From the NCBI GenBank assembly GCA_019671005.1, contig CM033726.1, forward strand, positions 5,277,213 to 5,341,212: DNA of 64,000 nucleotides, read 5' to 3'. This document shows, piece after piece, positions 11,901 to 23,873 of the stretch. Position numbers and translations under genes: made by a program. This DNA is from Hibiscus mutabilis (Eukaryota > Streptophyta > Magnoliopsida > Malvales > Malvaceae). The notes beneath the pieces are model-generated. The model was not told the origin of the DNA, made no database searches, and saw only the letters and a list, made by a program, of their open reading frames with translations. Numbering within the stretch: the stretch's first letter is position 1; the number at the start of each line of letters is the position of its first letter.

Positions 11901-12874
11901 GTTTTATCAACATTTTTACGTCTATATGATAAATTACAAAGTTATATGAAATGGATTTATTGCCCAAGTTTATGATAGAGAGTGACAGTATAGTGGCATG
12001 CCATTAGAGGTCCAGTAGTCAAGGACTACGTGTAGCTGCACACCGATCTTCAGATCTATATGTTATTAGCACTTATGTGTTTATATGATATCGACATTAA
12101 TACGTCGATATGATATTGGCACTTACGTGTTTCATATGGTATTGGCACTTTATGTGTTTTATATGTTATCATCATTTCGATGACCAGTACTCAAGGAATA
12201 CAGATCTCGCATACTTCAGTTTCTCTTTATACAATTCTTGAGCTACTTATACGAATGAAATACTTAATGGTCACCATTTTTTATATACAGTGCCTTTATT
12301 GGTTTTAAAGTATATGAAAGATTTGATATGGACGTGCTTAACCATGTTTTCATTTACCCATTATTTAATTTTATGACTTATTATAATGCCTCACTAAGTT
12401 ATACTTAGCGTATGATTGTTTCATGCGTAGGAAAAGAGAAGCGTTAGGAGTAAGGAGCATTAGCGAACATCGTCTATCAAAAATAGGTACATCAGCATCA
12501 GTAATATAATTTTTATGTTGTTTGATTTTTACTAGTCGGCATGTATATTAAAACGTGAAGCATGCTCTGATATGAATCGTTTTTTATTCAGAATCTAAAT
12601 GATTTTAAATTAGGCAGTTTTCAGGCAGTTTTATTATTTATATGGAAATGGATCAAATTGTTAAGTTGCTGTTTGAATCTAGATTCAAAATCGAATGTGA
12701 ATATATTAAGTTTAAATTTTACATGATTAAGTATTTTCAAAATTAAAGGATAAATTGTCTATATTTTAAAGAAACAAAAATTTTACCGATTTTTGAAGTG
12801 GGAATTTCTTTACAAGTGTAATGTGACATCTCTAACTCGTATTCAGCGATGGATACGGAAAAATGGGTGTTACA
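8967..12874 (+). repeat. LTR1 (outer left) of the tandem array
   Basis: 3,908 bp, from TGTAATATCC to GGTGTTACA. It is the most diverged of the three LTRs over its first 3.5 kb. Near 12060-12180 it holds short tandem units of the form 'TATTGGCACTTA.GTGTTTATATGA', also seen in the other copies. Confidence 0.9.
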
Positions 12875-12879
12875 TTTAT

Positions 12880-12891
12880 TGGTATCAGAGC
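12880..12891 (+). promoter_or_regulatory. Primer binding site 1 (initiator tRNA-Met type)
   Basis: TGGTATCAGAGC lies 5 nt after the end of LTR1. This is the standard complement of the 3' end of initiator tRNA-Met used by many plant Gypsy and Copia elements. Confidence 0.9.
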
Positions 12892-13637
12892 TACATGTTT
12901 AGCCGGTTTTGGGCTTAAACTGAAGTGATTTTATGTTAAAAAATTTATACATGCCACTAGGATATCAATATTACTGATATGATGTTTATATGATTTGATT
13001 GATGTCGCTTCTTACTAATATGAAATGAGATAATTATAATTGATATTTGAGTCAAGAAGATTGAGATAAACTGGTAAATGAGAGGTTCTAGAAAGAACTA
13101 ATAGTGGTAATAATAAGGTTAACCATAACCTTTTTGATTAATTGGAACAAGAACACTGACACAATAGGGAGTGTCTGTGCAAGATTTGGGAAATCCTGAA
13201 TTTCATTGTAAAAGTGGTCCAAAGACTGTCGACTTGTGGTTTAATGATGTTAAGATTATGAGAAAGAGTTGAATTGTTCTGATGTGGAAAAGTTAGAAGG
13301 AACTGTATCCCTGTTGAGGGAACATACTCGAATTTGGTAGGCGAACACCATGTAGATAGTATCGCTACTGAGTTGATCTGATATCAACCAAAAAGTGCAG
13401 ATGTGAATAGTTTATGATGGGCTATCCAGAATAGTAGGCTAGGAAGTCTACTCAGATTGAAAAATCTACGGTTATTCCACCTTAAGTATGGGATTGTGGT
13501 GGAAGTCAACCGAGGACAACAATGCAGGTTATTACTTCAAAGGAAATTGAGCTATAATCTGACTCGATATATGAAGAAGTACCAATGAGATTTTTTTTGC
13601 ATATGGAGTTAGAGAGTTTAGGAATAAGAAAATCTCT

Positions 13638-13784
13638 TTGGTTAAAATTCTTTGGAGAAATCATAAAGTTGAAAAGGTCACTTGGGAAACTGAGAAAAAG
13701 ATAAAAGAGCAATATCTGAAATTATTCGAATCAGGTACGTTGAAAATTCAAGGACGAATTTTCTTTAAGGGGGAGGAATTGTAA
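13638..13784 (+). pseudogene. Gypsy pol C-terminal remnant (chromodomain end), copy 1
   Basis: The forward frame reads LVKILWRNHKVEKVTWETE and continues KIKEQYLKLFESG, the hallmark end of a Gypsy integrase chromodomain. The stop codon is formed by the first bases of LTR2. One base is missing just upstream (near 13632), which puts the preceding ELESLGIRK in another frame. Only some 50 codons survive. Confidence 0.8.
13767..13777 (+). other. Polypurine tract before LTR2
   Basis: AAGGGGGAGGA, directly before the TG of LTR2, is the plus-strand primer site of an LTR element. The same tract recurs before LTR3 at about 18590-18600. Confidence 0.85.
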
Positions 13785-16700
13785 TATCCCAAATTTTAGC
13801 TAGTGACCAAAATATAAATTTTAAAAGTTTAGGGGTTAAAGTATAAACTTTGGAAATTTTTGGGGACTAAAGTGTAAATTCCCCCAACAAGTTATTTTAT
13901 TTAGTATAAGAGTGAATCGGATTGAAATAGGTACCTTGATATCGGTTTTAAGAATTAAGATGCGAAAAAGGTCCCGAATTTGGATGAAATGAAATTGTTA
14001 AAGCGTCTTTCAAGCAGGAGAAATACAAGGATGGGTGACCTTCGGGAAGGTCCCATAAAAGTATTTTTGATCAATATTTTGGACTCATTAAGAGTAAAGA
14101 ATATCTGTATGGATTTACAATAAATGATTTCTAAGAGAAATTTTACTTTTTGAAGATTTTCGATAATTATCGGGATAAAAGACTGAGTTAAGAAAATTCA
14201 GTCTAAGTCATTAAGGAAGGAAGTTTTTATGAGATGATAATGTTTATTTCCTTAATATGGAAATATGAAATTTTTGGAATAAATCTGCTAGTTCAGAAAG
14301 GTAAAATCGCAGTTAGAAGTATTTTATGAATATCGGAAATCGGATCGAATTTAAATTTTGAAGACAGTTCCAAAGATTATGGGAAATTTATAAAATATTA
14401 TTTTATGAATATTTTATTGTTGGATGGATTCTAACTAGATTTAGTTAGACTATGATAAAGTGGCTATAAAGCTTTAAAGTTCGTAGGAAGAAAATTTGGA
14501 AATCGTATTGAGTAAGATTCGAATATTTGGAAAAAATAAAATGTCATAAATAAATATCTAAGATATTTATGAAGGAGGACGGTTGAATTGGAACCAAATT
14601 GGTTCAATTTTAATGGAATGACAATTTTCAAGACTTGATGTAAATAAAGACTAGTTTGAGGGCAAATTGGACATTTTCCATGGATGGCATTTTTGAAATA
14701 TTTTGAAACATTGAGGGCAATTTTTAAAGGTGAATAACACTTGGATTTGATCATGGCCATTTATTTTTGATAAGATTAAATCTTGGCCTTTGGATAAAAA
14801 GGGTAAATTAGTAATTTCACTAATTAAATGAATTTTAAATTCATTTAATTTTAACATGTGGATTAAATAAGTAAAAGATGAACCAAATTTGTTCATCATT
14901 CTTGAAATATTTCGGGCTAAAGGGAGAAAAAGGGAGAAAATTTTCCAAGCTCGATTCAAGCCCCGAAACTCGACTTTCAGTGTAATCTCTTCAACTACAA
15001 AGTTATTCTATTGTTCAAGCTCTATCTCTTGATGTTAATAATTCATGGAAAACATGCTTTATTGATGAGAATTTTGCATGAGAAGAAATTAGGGTTTATA
15101 GAAAAAGTTTGGGGATTTTGGAATTTTATGATTCCATGATGAAATTTAAGTTGGAAACAAGTTGTTATGATGATAAAATCATGTTTTTGAGTTGGGATTT
15201 AAACCCTACATATTTTAGTTTGTATGAAGATGATTAGGGTTTATGGATTCAAGTTTGATTTAGGGTTTGCGATGTTAGATAATTGATCTAATAAACTTGT
15301 TTTGTTATTTGAAAGCAAAACCCTAAATTTAAAGTATAGGGACCATTTCATCAATTCTGAAAGTTAAAGGACCAATCTGAATTTTTATGATTTTGAAGTG
15401 TATTTATGCTATTAAAGATGTTGGAGATGTGAAATTGAAGTAAGAATGCTAAATTGATGTTGAATTAAAGTAGTGATCATTTTGAAAATTTGTCAAAGTT
15501 AAGTGACCAATTCGGAAATAAGATTTTGGATGAGGACTAAATCTGATTTTTAGTTGAAATAATAGAATTCAAGTAGTAATGTTGATTTGAGGACTAATTT
15601 GCAAAGTTAAGAAGTTTGAATCCTTACATTTGCATTTTAGTGACTATTTCGGCAAAGAAGGAAAATTAGAGGAAATTATTGTGAATAATTATTTGATGAA
15701 GAAGGTGATAATTTGGTGGTTTTAAGCAAGTAATTGGACTAAATTGACAAATAGCAAAGTAAGAAGAAATTAGTATAAAGTTTGAAGTTATTCATGGAAG
15801 TTGTGTAGGAAAAAACGGATTTTGGCAAAGAAGTTCAAAAATTCACCATAAATTCTACAAAAAATGGTTAGATGGTGAATTTTATACCGTGTAAATATTT
15901 GTTCATCTAGTTTCGTTTCCAACAAACGGAAATTGATTTGAGTTCCGAGTTAAAAGATATGAATTTTTAAGTGATGAAAGGTCAAAAAAACAAAACACCA
16001 GTTTGTTCCGAATTTTAGCATCAGAATCGACTTTGAAAATTCACCATAAATCGTACAAGTTGAATTGGGACTATTAATTTATATGGATGAAAATCTTATT
16101 GAACCTAGTTTCTTTCAGAACAAACGGAATCGAATTCCAAGTTTTAGATCATTTTATAGAAATAAATCTTTGAAGGTAGTACAAGCTGCCAGAAAATGGA
16201 AATTTAGATATTTTGTATCTAAAGTTAGTTAGCAAGCTCGGAAGAATTATTTGAAGTTCGAAATGGTCATTAAAGACCAAAAATGGGTTTTGGACAGTAT
16301 AAGGAAAGAAGCAAAAACTTTTGGAAATTTTGTATATTCGAATGACTAGATTTGATAGCATGTTTAAAGTATTGTTAGATTTGAATCTAACTAATGTCAT
16401 TCGCATTTATGTGATCAATGAAGTTGATCCGAATCAAAAGAGGGTTCGAGATACTATGAGGAAAAGGATCAAGTAAACTTAGTGAGGCAAGATAATAAAT
16501 GTCTCAGTTGAGTGCATTTATATGTTTTAAATGTATTTTGATAAATTTTGCAAAATTTATTTATATGAATTTATTTAAAATGACAACATGGTTTTTGTAC
16601 ATGATATACAATGTTTTACAAGCAAAGGAAAAATGTTAGTATATATTGGGGTATGAACTGTCCTATTATATTGTTTTGACAATTTATTATTGAATAAGGA

Positions 16701-17699
16701 TGATATATGGATCATATGTTTTATCAACATTTTTACGTCTATATGATAAATTACAAAGTTATATGAAATGGATTTATTGCCCAAGTTTATGATAGAGAGT
16801 GACAAAGATATAGTGGCATGCCATTAGAGGTCCAGTAGTCAAGGACTACGTGTAGCCGCACAATCGATCTTCGGATCTATATGTTATTAGCACTTATGTG
16901 TTTATATGATATCGACATTAATACGTTTATATGATATTGGCACTTATGTATTTCATATGGTATTGACACTTTATGTATTTTATATGTTATCATCATTTTC
17001 GGTGACCAGTACTCAAGGAATACAGAGATCTCGCATACTTCAGTTTCTCTTTATACAATTCTTGAGTTACTTATATGAATGAAATACTTAATGATCACCA
17101 TTTTTTTTATATACGATGCCTTTATTGGTTTTAAAGTATAAGAAAGATTTGATATGAACTTCTTAACCATGTTTTCATTTACCCATTATTTAATTTTATG
17201 ATTTATTATAATGCCTCACTAAGTTATTCTTAGCGTATGATTGTTTCATGCGTAGGAAAAGAAAAGCGTTAGGAGTAAAGAGCATTAACGAATATCATCT
17301 ATCAAAAATAGGTACATCAGCACCAGTGATATAATTTTTATGCTGTTTGATTTTTACTAGTCGACATGTATATTAAAACGTGAAGCCTGCTCTGATATGA
17401 ATCGTTTTTATTCAGAATCTAAATGATTTTAAATTAGGCAGTTTTTGAAGCAATTTTATTATTTATATGCAAATGGATCAAATTGTTAAGTTGTTGTTTG
17501 AATCTAGATTCAAAATCGAATGTGAATATATTAAGTTTAAATTTTACATGATTAAGTATTTTCAAAATTAAAGGATAAATTGTCTATATTTTAAAGAAAC
17601 AAAAATTTTACCGATTTTTAAAGTGAGAATTTCTTTACAAGTGTAATGTGACATCTCTAACTCGTATTCAGCGATGGATACGGAAAAATGGGTGTTACA
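13780..17699 (+). repeat. LTR2 (middle, shared) of the tandem array
   Basis: 3,920 bp. It serves as the 3' LTR of the left unit and the 5' LTR of the right unit. Most of its length matches LTR3 where LTR1 differs. Its last 230 bp match LTR1 where LTR3 differs (TGTTTGAATCTAGA, GATGGATACGG). It also carries private indels shared with neither. Confidence 0.9.
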
Positions 17700-18602
17700 T
17701 TTATTGGTATCGAGCTACATGTTTAGCCGGTTTTGGGCTTAAATCAAGTGATTTTATGTTAAAAATTTATACATGCCACTAGGATATCAATATTACATGA
17801 TATGATGTTTATATGATTTGATTGATGTCGCTTCTTACTAATATGAAATGAGATAATTATAATTGATATTTGAGTCAAGAAGATTGAGATAAACTGGTAA
17901 ATGAGAGGTTCTAGAAAGAACTAATAGTGGTAATAATAAGGTTAACCATAACCTTTTTGATTAATTGGAACAAGAACACTGACACAATAGGGAGTGTCTG
18001 TGCAAGATTTGGGAAATCCTGAATTTCATTGTAAAAGTGGTCCAAAGACTGTCGACTTGTGGTTTAATGATGTTAAGATTATGAGAAAGAGTTGAATTGT
18101 TCTGATGTGGAAAAGTTAGAAGGAACTGTATCCCTGTTGAGGGAACATACTCGAATTTGGTAGGCGAACACCATGTAGATAGTATCGCTACTGAGTTGAT
18201 CTGATATCAACCAAAAAGTGCAGATGTGAATAGTTTATGATGGGCTATCCAGAATAGTAGGCTAGGAAGTCTACTCAGATTGAAAAATCTACGGTTATTC
18301 CACCTTAAGTATGGGATTGTGGTGGAAGTCAACCGAGGACAACAATGCAGGTTATTACTTCAAAGGAAATTGAGCTATAATCTGACTCGATATATGAAGA
18401 AGTACCAATGAGATTTTTTTTGCATATGGAGTTAGAGAGTTTAGGAATAAGAAAATCTCTTTGGTTAAAATTCTTTGGAGAAATCATAAAGTTGAAAAGG
18501 TCACTTGGGAAACTGAGAAAAAGATAAAAGAGCAATATCTGAAATTATTCGAATCAGGTACGTTGAAAATTCAAGGACGAATTTTCTTTAAGGGGGAGGA
18601 AT
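17700..18602 (+). mobile_element. Internal region 2 of the tandem array
   Basis: 903 bp with the same content as internal region 1, including the chromodomain remnant at 18461-18607 and a polypurine tract immediately before LTR3. The near identity with internal region 1 points to a duplication much younger than the element. Confidence 0.88.
17705..17715 (+). promoter_or_regulatory. Primer binding site 2, one base deleted
   Basis: TGGTATCGAGC lacks one A compared with site 1 (TGGTATCAGAGC). If the base call is right, priming of this unit would be weakened. Confidence 0.75.
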
Positions 18603-18607
18603 TGTAA
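18461..18607 (+). pseudogene. Gypsy pol C-terminal remnant (chromodomain end), copy 2
   Basis: By eye a base-for-base repeat of 13638-13784, with the same single-base frame break just upstream. Confidence 0.8.
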
Positions 18608-21600
18608 TATCCCAAATTTTAGCTAGTGACCAAAATATAAATTTTAAAAGTTTAGGGGTTAAAGTATAAACTTTGGAAATTTTTGGGGACTAAAGTGTAA
18701 ATTCCCCCAACAAGTTATTTTATTTAGTATAAGAGTGAATCGGATTGAAATAGGTACCTTGATATCGGTTTTAAGAATTAAGATGCAGAAAAAGGTCCCG
18801 AATTTGGATGAAATGAAATTGTTAAGCGTGCTCAAGCCAGAGAAATACAAGGATGGGTGACCTTCGGGAAGGTCCCATAAAAGTGTTTTGATCAATATTT
18901 TGGACTCATTAAGAGTAAAGAATATCTGTATGGATTTACAATAAATGATTTCTAAGAGAAATTTTACTTTTTGAAGATTTTCGATAATTATCGGGATAAA
19001 AGACTGAGTTAAGAAAATTCAGTCTAAGTCATTAAGGAAGGAAGTTTTTATGAGATGATAATGTTTATTTCCTTAATATGGAAATATGAAATTTTTGGAA
19101 TAAATCTGCTAGTTCAGAAAGGTAAAATCGCAGTAGAAGTATTTTATGAATATCGGGAAATCGGATCGAATTTAAATTTTGAAGACAGTTCCAAAGATTA
19201 TGGGAAATTTATAAAATATTATTTTATGAATATTTTATTGTTGGATGGATTCTAACTAGATTTAGTTAGACTATGATAAAGTGGCTATAAAGCTTTAAAG
19301 TTCGTAGGAAGAAAATTTGGAAATCGTATTGAGTAAGATTCGAATATTTGGAAAAAATAAAATGTCATAAATAAATATCTAAGATATTTATGAAGGAGGA
19401 CGGTTGAATTGGAACCAAATTGGTTCAATTTTAATGGAATGACAATTTTCAAGACTTGATGTAAATAAAGACTAGTTTGAGGGCAAATTGGACATTTTCC
19501 ATGGATGGCATTTTTGAAATATTTTGAAACATTGAGGGCAATTTTTAAAGGTGAATAACACTTGGATTTGATCATGGCCATTTATTTTTGATAAGATTAA
19601 ATCTTGGCCTTTGGATAAAAAGGGTAAATTAGTAATTTCACTAATTAAATGAATTTTAAATTCATTTAATTTTAACATGTGGATTAAATAAGTAAAAGAT
19701 GAACCAAATTTGTTCATCATTCTTGAAATATTTCGGGCTAAAGGGAGAAAAAGGGAGAAAATTTTCCAAGCTCGATTCAAGCCCCGAAACTCGACTTTCA
19801 GGTAATCTCTTCAACTACAAAGTTATTCTACTGTTCAAGCTCTATCTCTTGATGTTAATAATTCATGGAAAACATGCTTTATTGATGAGAATTTTGCATG
19901 AGAAGAAATTAGGGTTTATAGAAAAAGTTTGGGGATTTTGGAATTTTATGATTCCATGATGAAATTTAAGTTGGAAACAAGTTGTTATGATGATAAAATC
20001 ATGTTTTTGAGTTGGGATTTAAACCCTACATATTTTAGTTTGTATGAAGATGATTAGGGTTTATGGATTCAAGTTTGATTTAGGGTTTGCGATGTTAGAT
20101 AATTGATCTAATAAGCTTGTTTTGTTATTTGAAAGCAAAACCCTAAATTTAAAGTATAGGGACCATTTCATCAATTCTGAAAGTTAAAGGACCAATCTGA
20201 ATTTTTATGATTTTGAAGTGTATTTATGCTATTAAAGATGTTGGAGATGTGAAATTGAAGTAAGAATGCTAAACCGATGTTGAATTAAAGTAGTGATCAT
20301 TTTGAAAATTTGTCAAAGTTAAGTGACCAATTCAGAAATAAGATTTTGGATGAGGACTAAATCTGATTTTTAGTTGAAATAATAGAATTCAAGTAGTAAT
20401 GTTGCTTTGAGGACTAATTTGCAAAGTTAAGAAGCTTGAATCCTTACCTTTGCATTTTAGTGACTATTTCGGCAAAGAAGGAATTAGAGGAAATTATTGT
20501 GAATAATTATTTGATGAAGAAGGTGATAATTTGGTGGTTTTAAGCAAGTAATTGGACTAAATTCACAAATAGCAAAGTAAGAAGAAATTAGTATAAAGTT
20601 TGAAGTTATTCATGGAAGTTGTGTAGGAAAACTGGATTTTGGCAGTAAGTTCGAAAATTCACCATAAATTCTACAAAAAATGGTTAGATGGTGAATTTTA
20701 TACCGGTGTAAATATTTGTTCATCTAGTTTCGTTTCCAACAAACGGAAATTGATTTCGAGTTCCGAGTTAAAAGATATGAATTTTTAAGTGATGAAAGGT
20801 TAAAAAACAAAACACCAGTCTGTTCCGAATTTTAGCACTGTAATCGACTTTGAAAATTCACCATAAATCGTACAAGTTGAATTGGGACTATTAATTTATA
20901 TGGATGAAAATCTTATTGAACCTAGTTTCTTTCAGAACAAACGGAATCGAATTCCAAGTTTTAGATCATTTTATAGAAATAAATCTTTGAAGGTGGTACA
21001 AGCTGCCAGAAAATGGAAATTTAGATATTTTGTATCTAAAGTTAGTTAGCAAGCTCGGAAGAATTATTTGAAGTTCGAAATGGTCATTAAAGACCAAAAA
21101 TGAGTTTTGGACAGTATAAGGAAAGAAGGAAAACTTTTGGAAATTTTGTATATTCGAATGGCTAGATTCGATAGCATGTTTAAAGTATTGTTAGATTTGA
21201 ATCTAACTAATGTCATTCGCATTTATGTGATCAATGAAGTTGATCCGAATCAAAAGAGTGTTCGAGATACTATGAGGAAAGGATCGAGTAAACTTAGTGA
21301 GGCAAGATAATAAATGGCTCAGGTGAGTGCATTTATATGTTTTAAATGTATTTTGATAAATTTTGCAAAATTTATTTATATGAATTTATTTAAAATGACA
21401 ACATGGTTTTTGTACAAGCTATACAATGTTTTACAAGCAAAGGAAAAATGTTAGTATATATTGGGGTATGAACCGTCCTATTATATTGTTTTGACAATTT
21501 ATTATTGAATAAGGATGATATATGGATCATATGTTTTATCGACATTTTTACGTCTATATGATAAATTACAAAGTTATATGAAATGGATTTATTGCCCAAG

Positions 21601-22504
21601 TTTATGATAGAGAGTGACAGTATAGTGGCATGCCATTAGAGGTCCAGTAGTCAAGGACTACGTGTAGCTGCACACCGATATTCGGATCTATATGTTATTG
21701 GCACTTATGTGTTTATATGATATCGACATTAATACGTTTATATGATATTGGCACTTATGTATTTCATATGGTATTGACACTTTATGTATTTTATATGTTA
21801 TCGTCACTTCGGTGACCAGTACTCAAGGAGTACAGATCTCGCATACTTCAGTTTCTCTTTATACAATTATTGGGTTACTTATATGAATGAAATACTTAAT
21901 GATCACCTTTTTTTATATACGATGCCTTTATTGGTTTAAAGTATAAGAAAGATTTGATATGAACTTCCTTAACCATGTTTCCATTTACTCATGATTTAAT
22001 TTTATGATTTATTATAATGCCTCACTAAGTTATTCTTAGCATGTGGTTGTTTCACGCGTAGGAAAAGAAAAGCGTTAGGAGTAAAGAGCATTAACGAATA
22101 TCATCTATCAAAAATAGGTACATCAGCACCAGTGATATAATTTTTATGCTGTTTGATTTTTACTAGTCGACATGTATATTAAAACGTGAAGCCTGCTCTG
22201 ATATGAATCGTTTTTATTCAGAATCTAAATGATTTTAAATTAGGCAGTTTTCAGGCAATTTTATTATTTATATGCAAATAGATCAAATTGTTAAGTTGTT
22301 GCCTAAATCTATATTCAAAATCGAATGTGAAAATATTATGTTTAAATTTTACATGATTAAGTATTTTTAAAATTAAAGGATAAATTGTTTATGTTTTAAA
22401 GAAACAAAATTTTTACCGATTTTTAAAGTGAGAATTTCTTTACAAGTGTAATGTGACATCTCTAACTCGTATTCAGCGATAGATACGGGAAAAGGGGTGT
22501 TACA
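18603..22504 (+). repeat. LTR3 (outer right) of the tandem array
   Basis: 3,902 bp, ending GGGGTGTTACA directly against the ATCTT duplication. Its first 1.6 kb are nearly identical to LTR2; further in it has private changes, for example near 20270, 21415 and 22301. Confidence 0.9.
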
Positions 22505-23765
22505 ATCTTTGACTGAATCAGGCTCTGCAGGTACCTTTTCCTGCTTCAACAAGGAGACGATTAGGCCTTCGCTACAGCAAAAAAGTATGATATCGACAAA
22601 TGATGAAATATTATGAATTAAGTGAGAATACTAGAAACTCAAGATGGGCTAGCAGCATACGGTTTTAGTACTGACTATCGAACCATGCATGATACAACCA
22701 AACAGCACAACATGAACCGAAACATGATTTCTTATGTTTAAATCTCACTTGAAATTTGCAGATGGTCAAGTAGGCTCTCACTTCAATCGAGCATCAAGCA
22801 AAACATAGCCAGATTACACCCCACCCATAAATAGGAGGATATTGAGTGCTTAAGCATGCTCAAAATCACGTCCTCATGTATGTTAGCTCAACCGGAAATT
22901 ATAGATTAAAGTTAAACATCAATTACTTCGGTTAGTAAAAAAAAGTTTCTACGGTCACAGTACCCTAACAAGAGCTATGATAACGCCTGTTAGCATAATG
23001 TTGAGGGTGGGAGGGGCAATTGCCCCTCTCAACTTTGATGGTTTAGTTACATTTTAGGCTATTGATAGTTTTGAAACAATTTCAATTTACTCCTTGTCTC
23101 TCCCAAATTGCATGGTATAATTTATTTTTAGGACTTTGTCAGTTTTAAAATTAATTAAATTAAATATTTATCCTAAATTTTTATAGTTTAATTACTTTTA
23201 AGACCTTTTAATTTTAAAATTAATAAAATTAAATCATATATCCTTTAATTTTTATGATTTAATTACTTTCTAGATCCTATCATTCCAAAGTTAACCATCT
23301 TGCCCCTCACTCATTATTCAATCCAGGCTCCGTCCCGGAGCATAACCACATACTATATAGGTAGCAAGCATGCCAATCAAAATATTTATCTTCTTCTAGT
23401 ACTACAACAACCCTTCAAGGCAGAAGCAGATTAAAGCTATACTCTTTATCTCTGCTTATCGTAATCGACAGATGCCGAATTGCCCTCAGCTAAAATCAGC
23501 AGCAACCCTTTTGTACAAATGAAGATAGCAGCCAAATCCTTATGGAAAATTAAAATCGGAGAGACAAATAAACCATAGAGAAACTTACCTTGTCAGAGGG
23601 TTGTGTTTCAGTGGGAATTGGATTTGTTTGACAGACAATGGCTTGAAACTTGCGAACTCTGTTCTGGGAAAGGGAAGGAGATTTGAAGAGGTGGGTCGAA
23701 TCCGAAGCTTGAAAGTAAGGCCTAAATCTAGAGAGAGAGAGTGGGTTTGAGGCGACGCGAGCCGT
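22505..23765 (-). pseudogene. HCF164: HCF164 thioredoxin-like gene, 5' part (exon 1 and start of exon 2)
   Basis: Exon 1 is 23765-23589 (59 codons: a serine-rich, basic transit-peptide-like stretch, then FQAIVCQTNPIPTE) with donor GTAAGT. The intron (23588-22572) ends in TAG. Exon 2 starts at 22571 (GLIVSLLKQEKVPAEPDSVKD) and is cut by the retrotransposon at 22504/22505; across the insertion the frame joins cleanly to STSKATTSS at 8961. Two further defects are seen. The codon where relatives start (Met-Ala-Arg) is ACG at 23765-23763, with no in-frame ATG upstream. Exon 1 ends in phase 0 while exon 2 begins one base out of phase. Together these mark a pseudogene; base-calling error could explain the phase break but not the insertion. 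Confidence 0.85.
22999..23338. mobile_element. Degenerate hAT-like MITE in HCF164 intron 1
   Basis: A 340-bp AT-rich block has a GGGAGGGGCAATTGCCCC hairpin near its left end and CCGTCCCGG at its right end. It is flanked by AGCATAA on both sides (22992-22998, 23339-23345), 7 bp of a probable 8-bp duplication. The terminal repeats are eroded. Confidence 0.5.
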
Positions 23766-23873
23766 TGGAGATATTTTCTCCAGCTTCAGTGACGGTTTGA
23801 TTTTAAGTCTTTGCTTCTATCCTGATTTGGTAGCTAAGAAACTCGGGTCGGGTCGGTCCGACAATCTATTATT

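Larger units (their letters stand above)
12875..13779 (+). mobile_element. Internal region 1 of the tandem array
   Basis: 905 bp between LTR1 and LTR2: primer binding site, non-coding spacer, chromodomain tail, polypurine tract. From about 12985 it appears identical to internal region 2; only the first 110 bp differ. Confidence 0.88.
8967..22504 (+). mobile_element. Tandem Gypsy retrotransposon array: LTR-int-LTR-int-LTR
   Basis: One insertion of 13,538 bp is bounded by TGTAATATCC and GTGTTACA and by the perfect 5-bp duplication ATCTT (8962-8966, 22505-22509). It contains three LTRs of about 3.9 kb (8967-12874, 13780-17699, 18603-22504) and two internal regions of about 0.9 kb (12875-13779, 17700-18602). 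Orientation follows from primer binding sites after LTR1 and LTR2 and polypurine tracts before LTR2 and LTR3. The chromodomain-like tail and tRNA-Met site suggest a chromovirus of the Del/Tekay sort, which is known for long LTRs. No gag, protease, reverse transcriptase or integrase core is present, so any mobility depended on a helper. Short reverse-strand open frames recur in all three LTRs because the LTRs are copies, not because they are genes. Confidence 0.92.
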
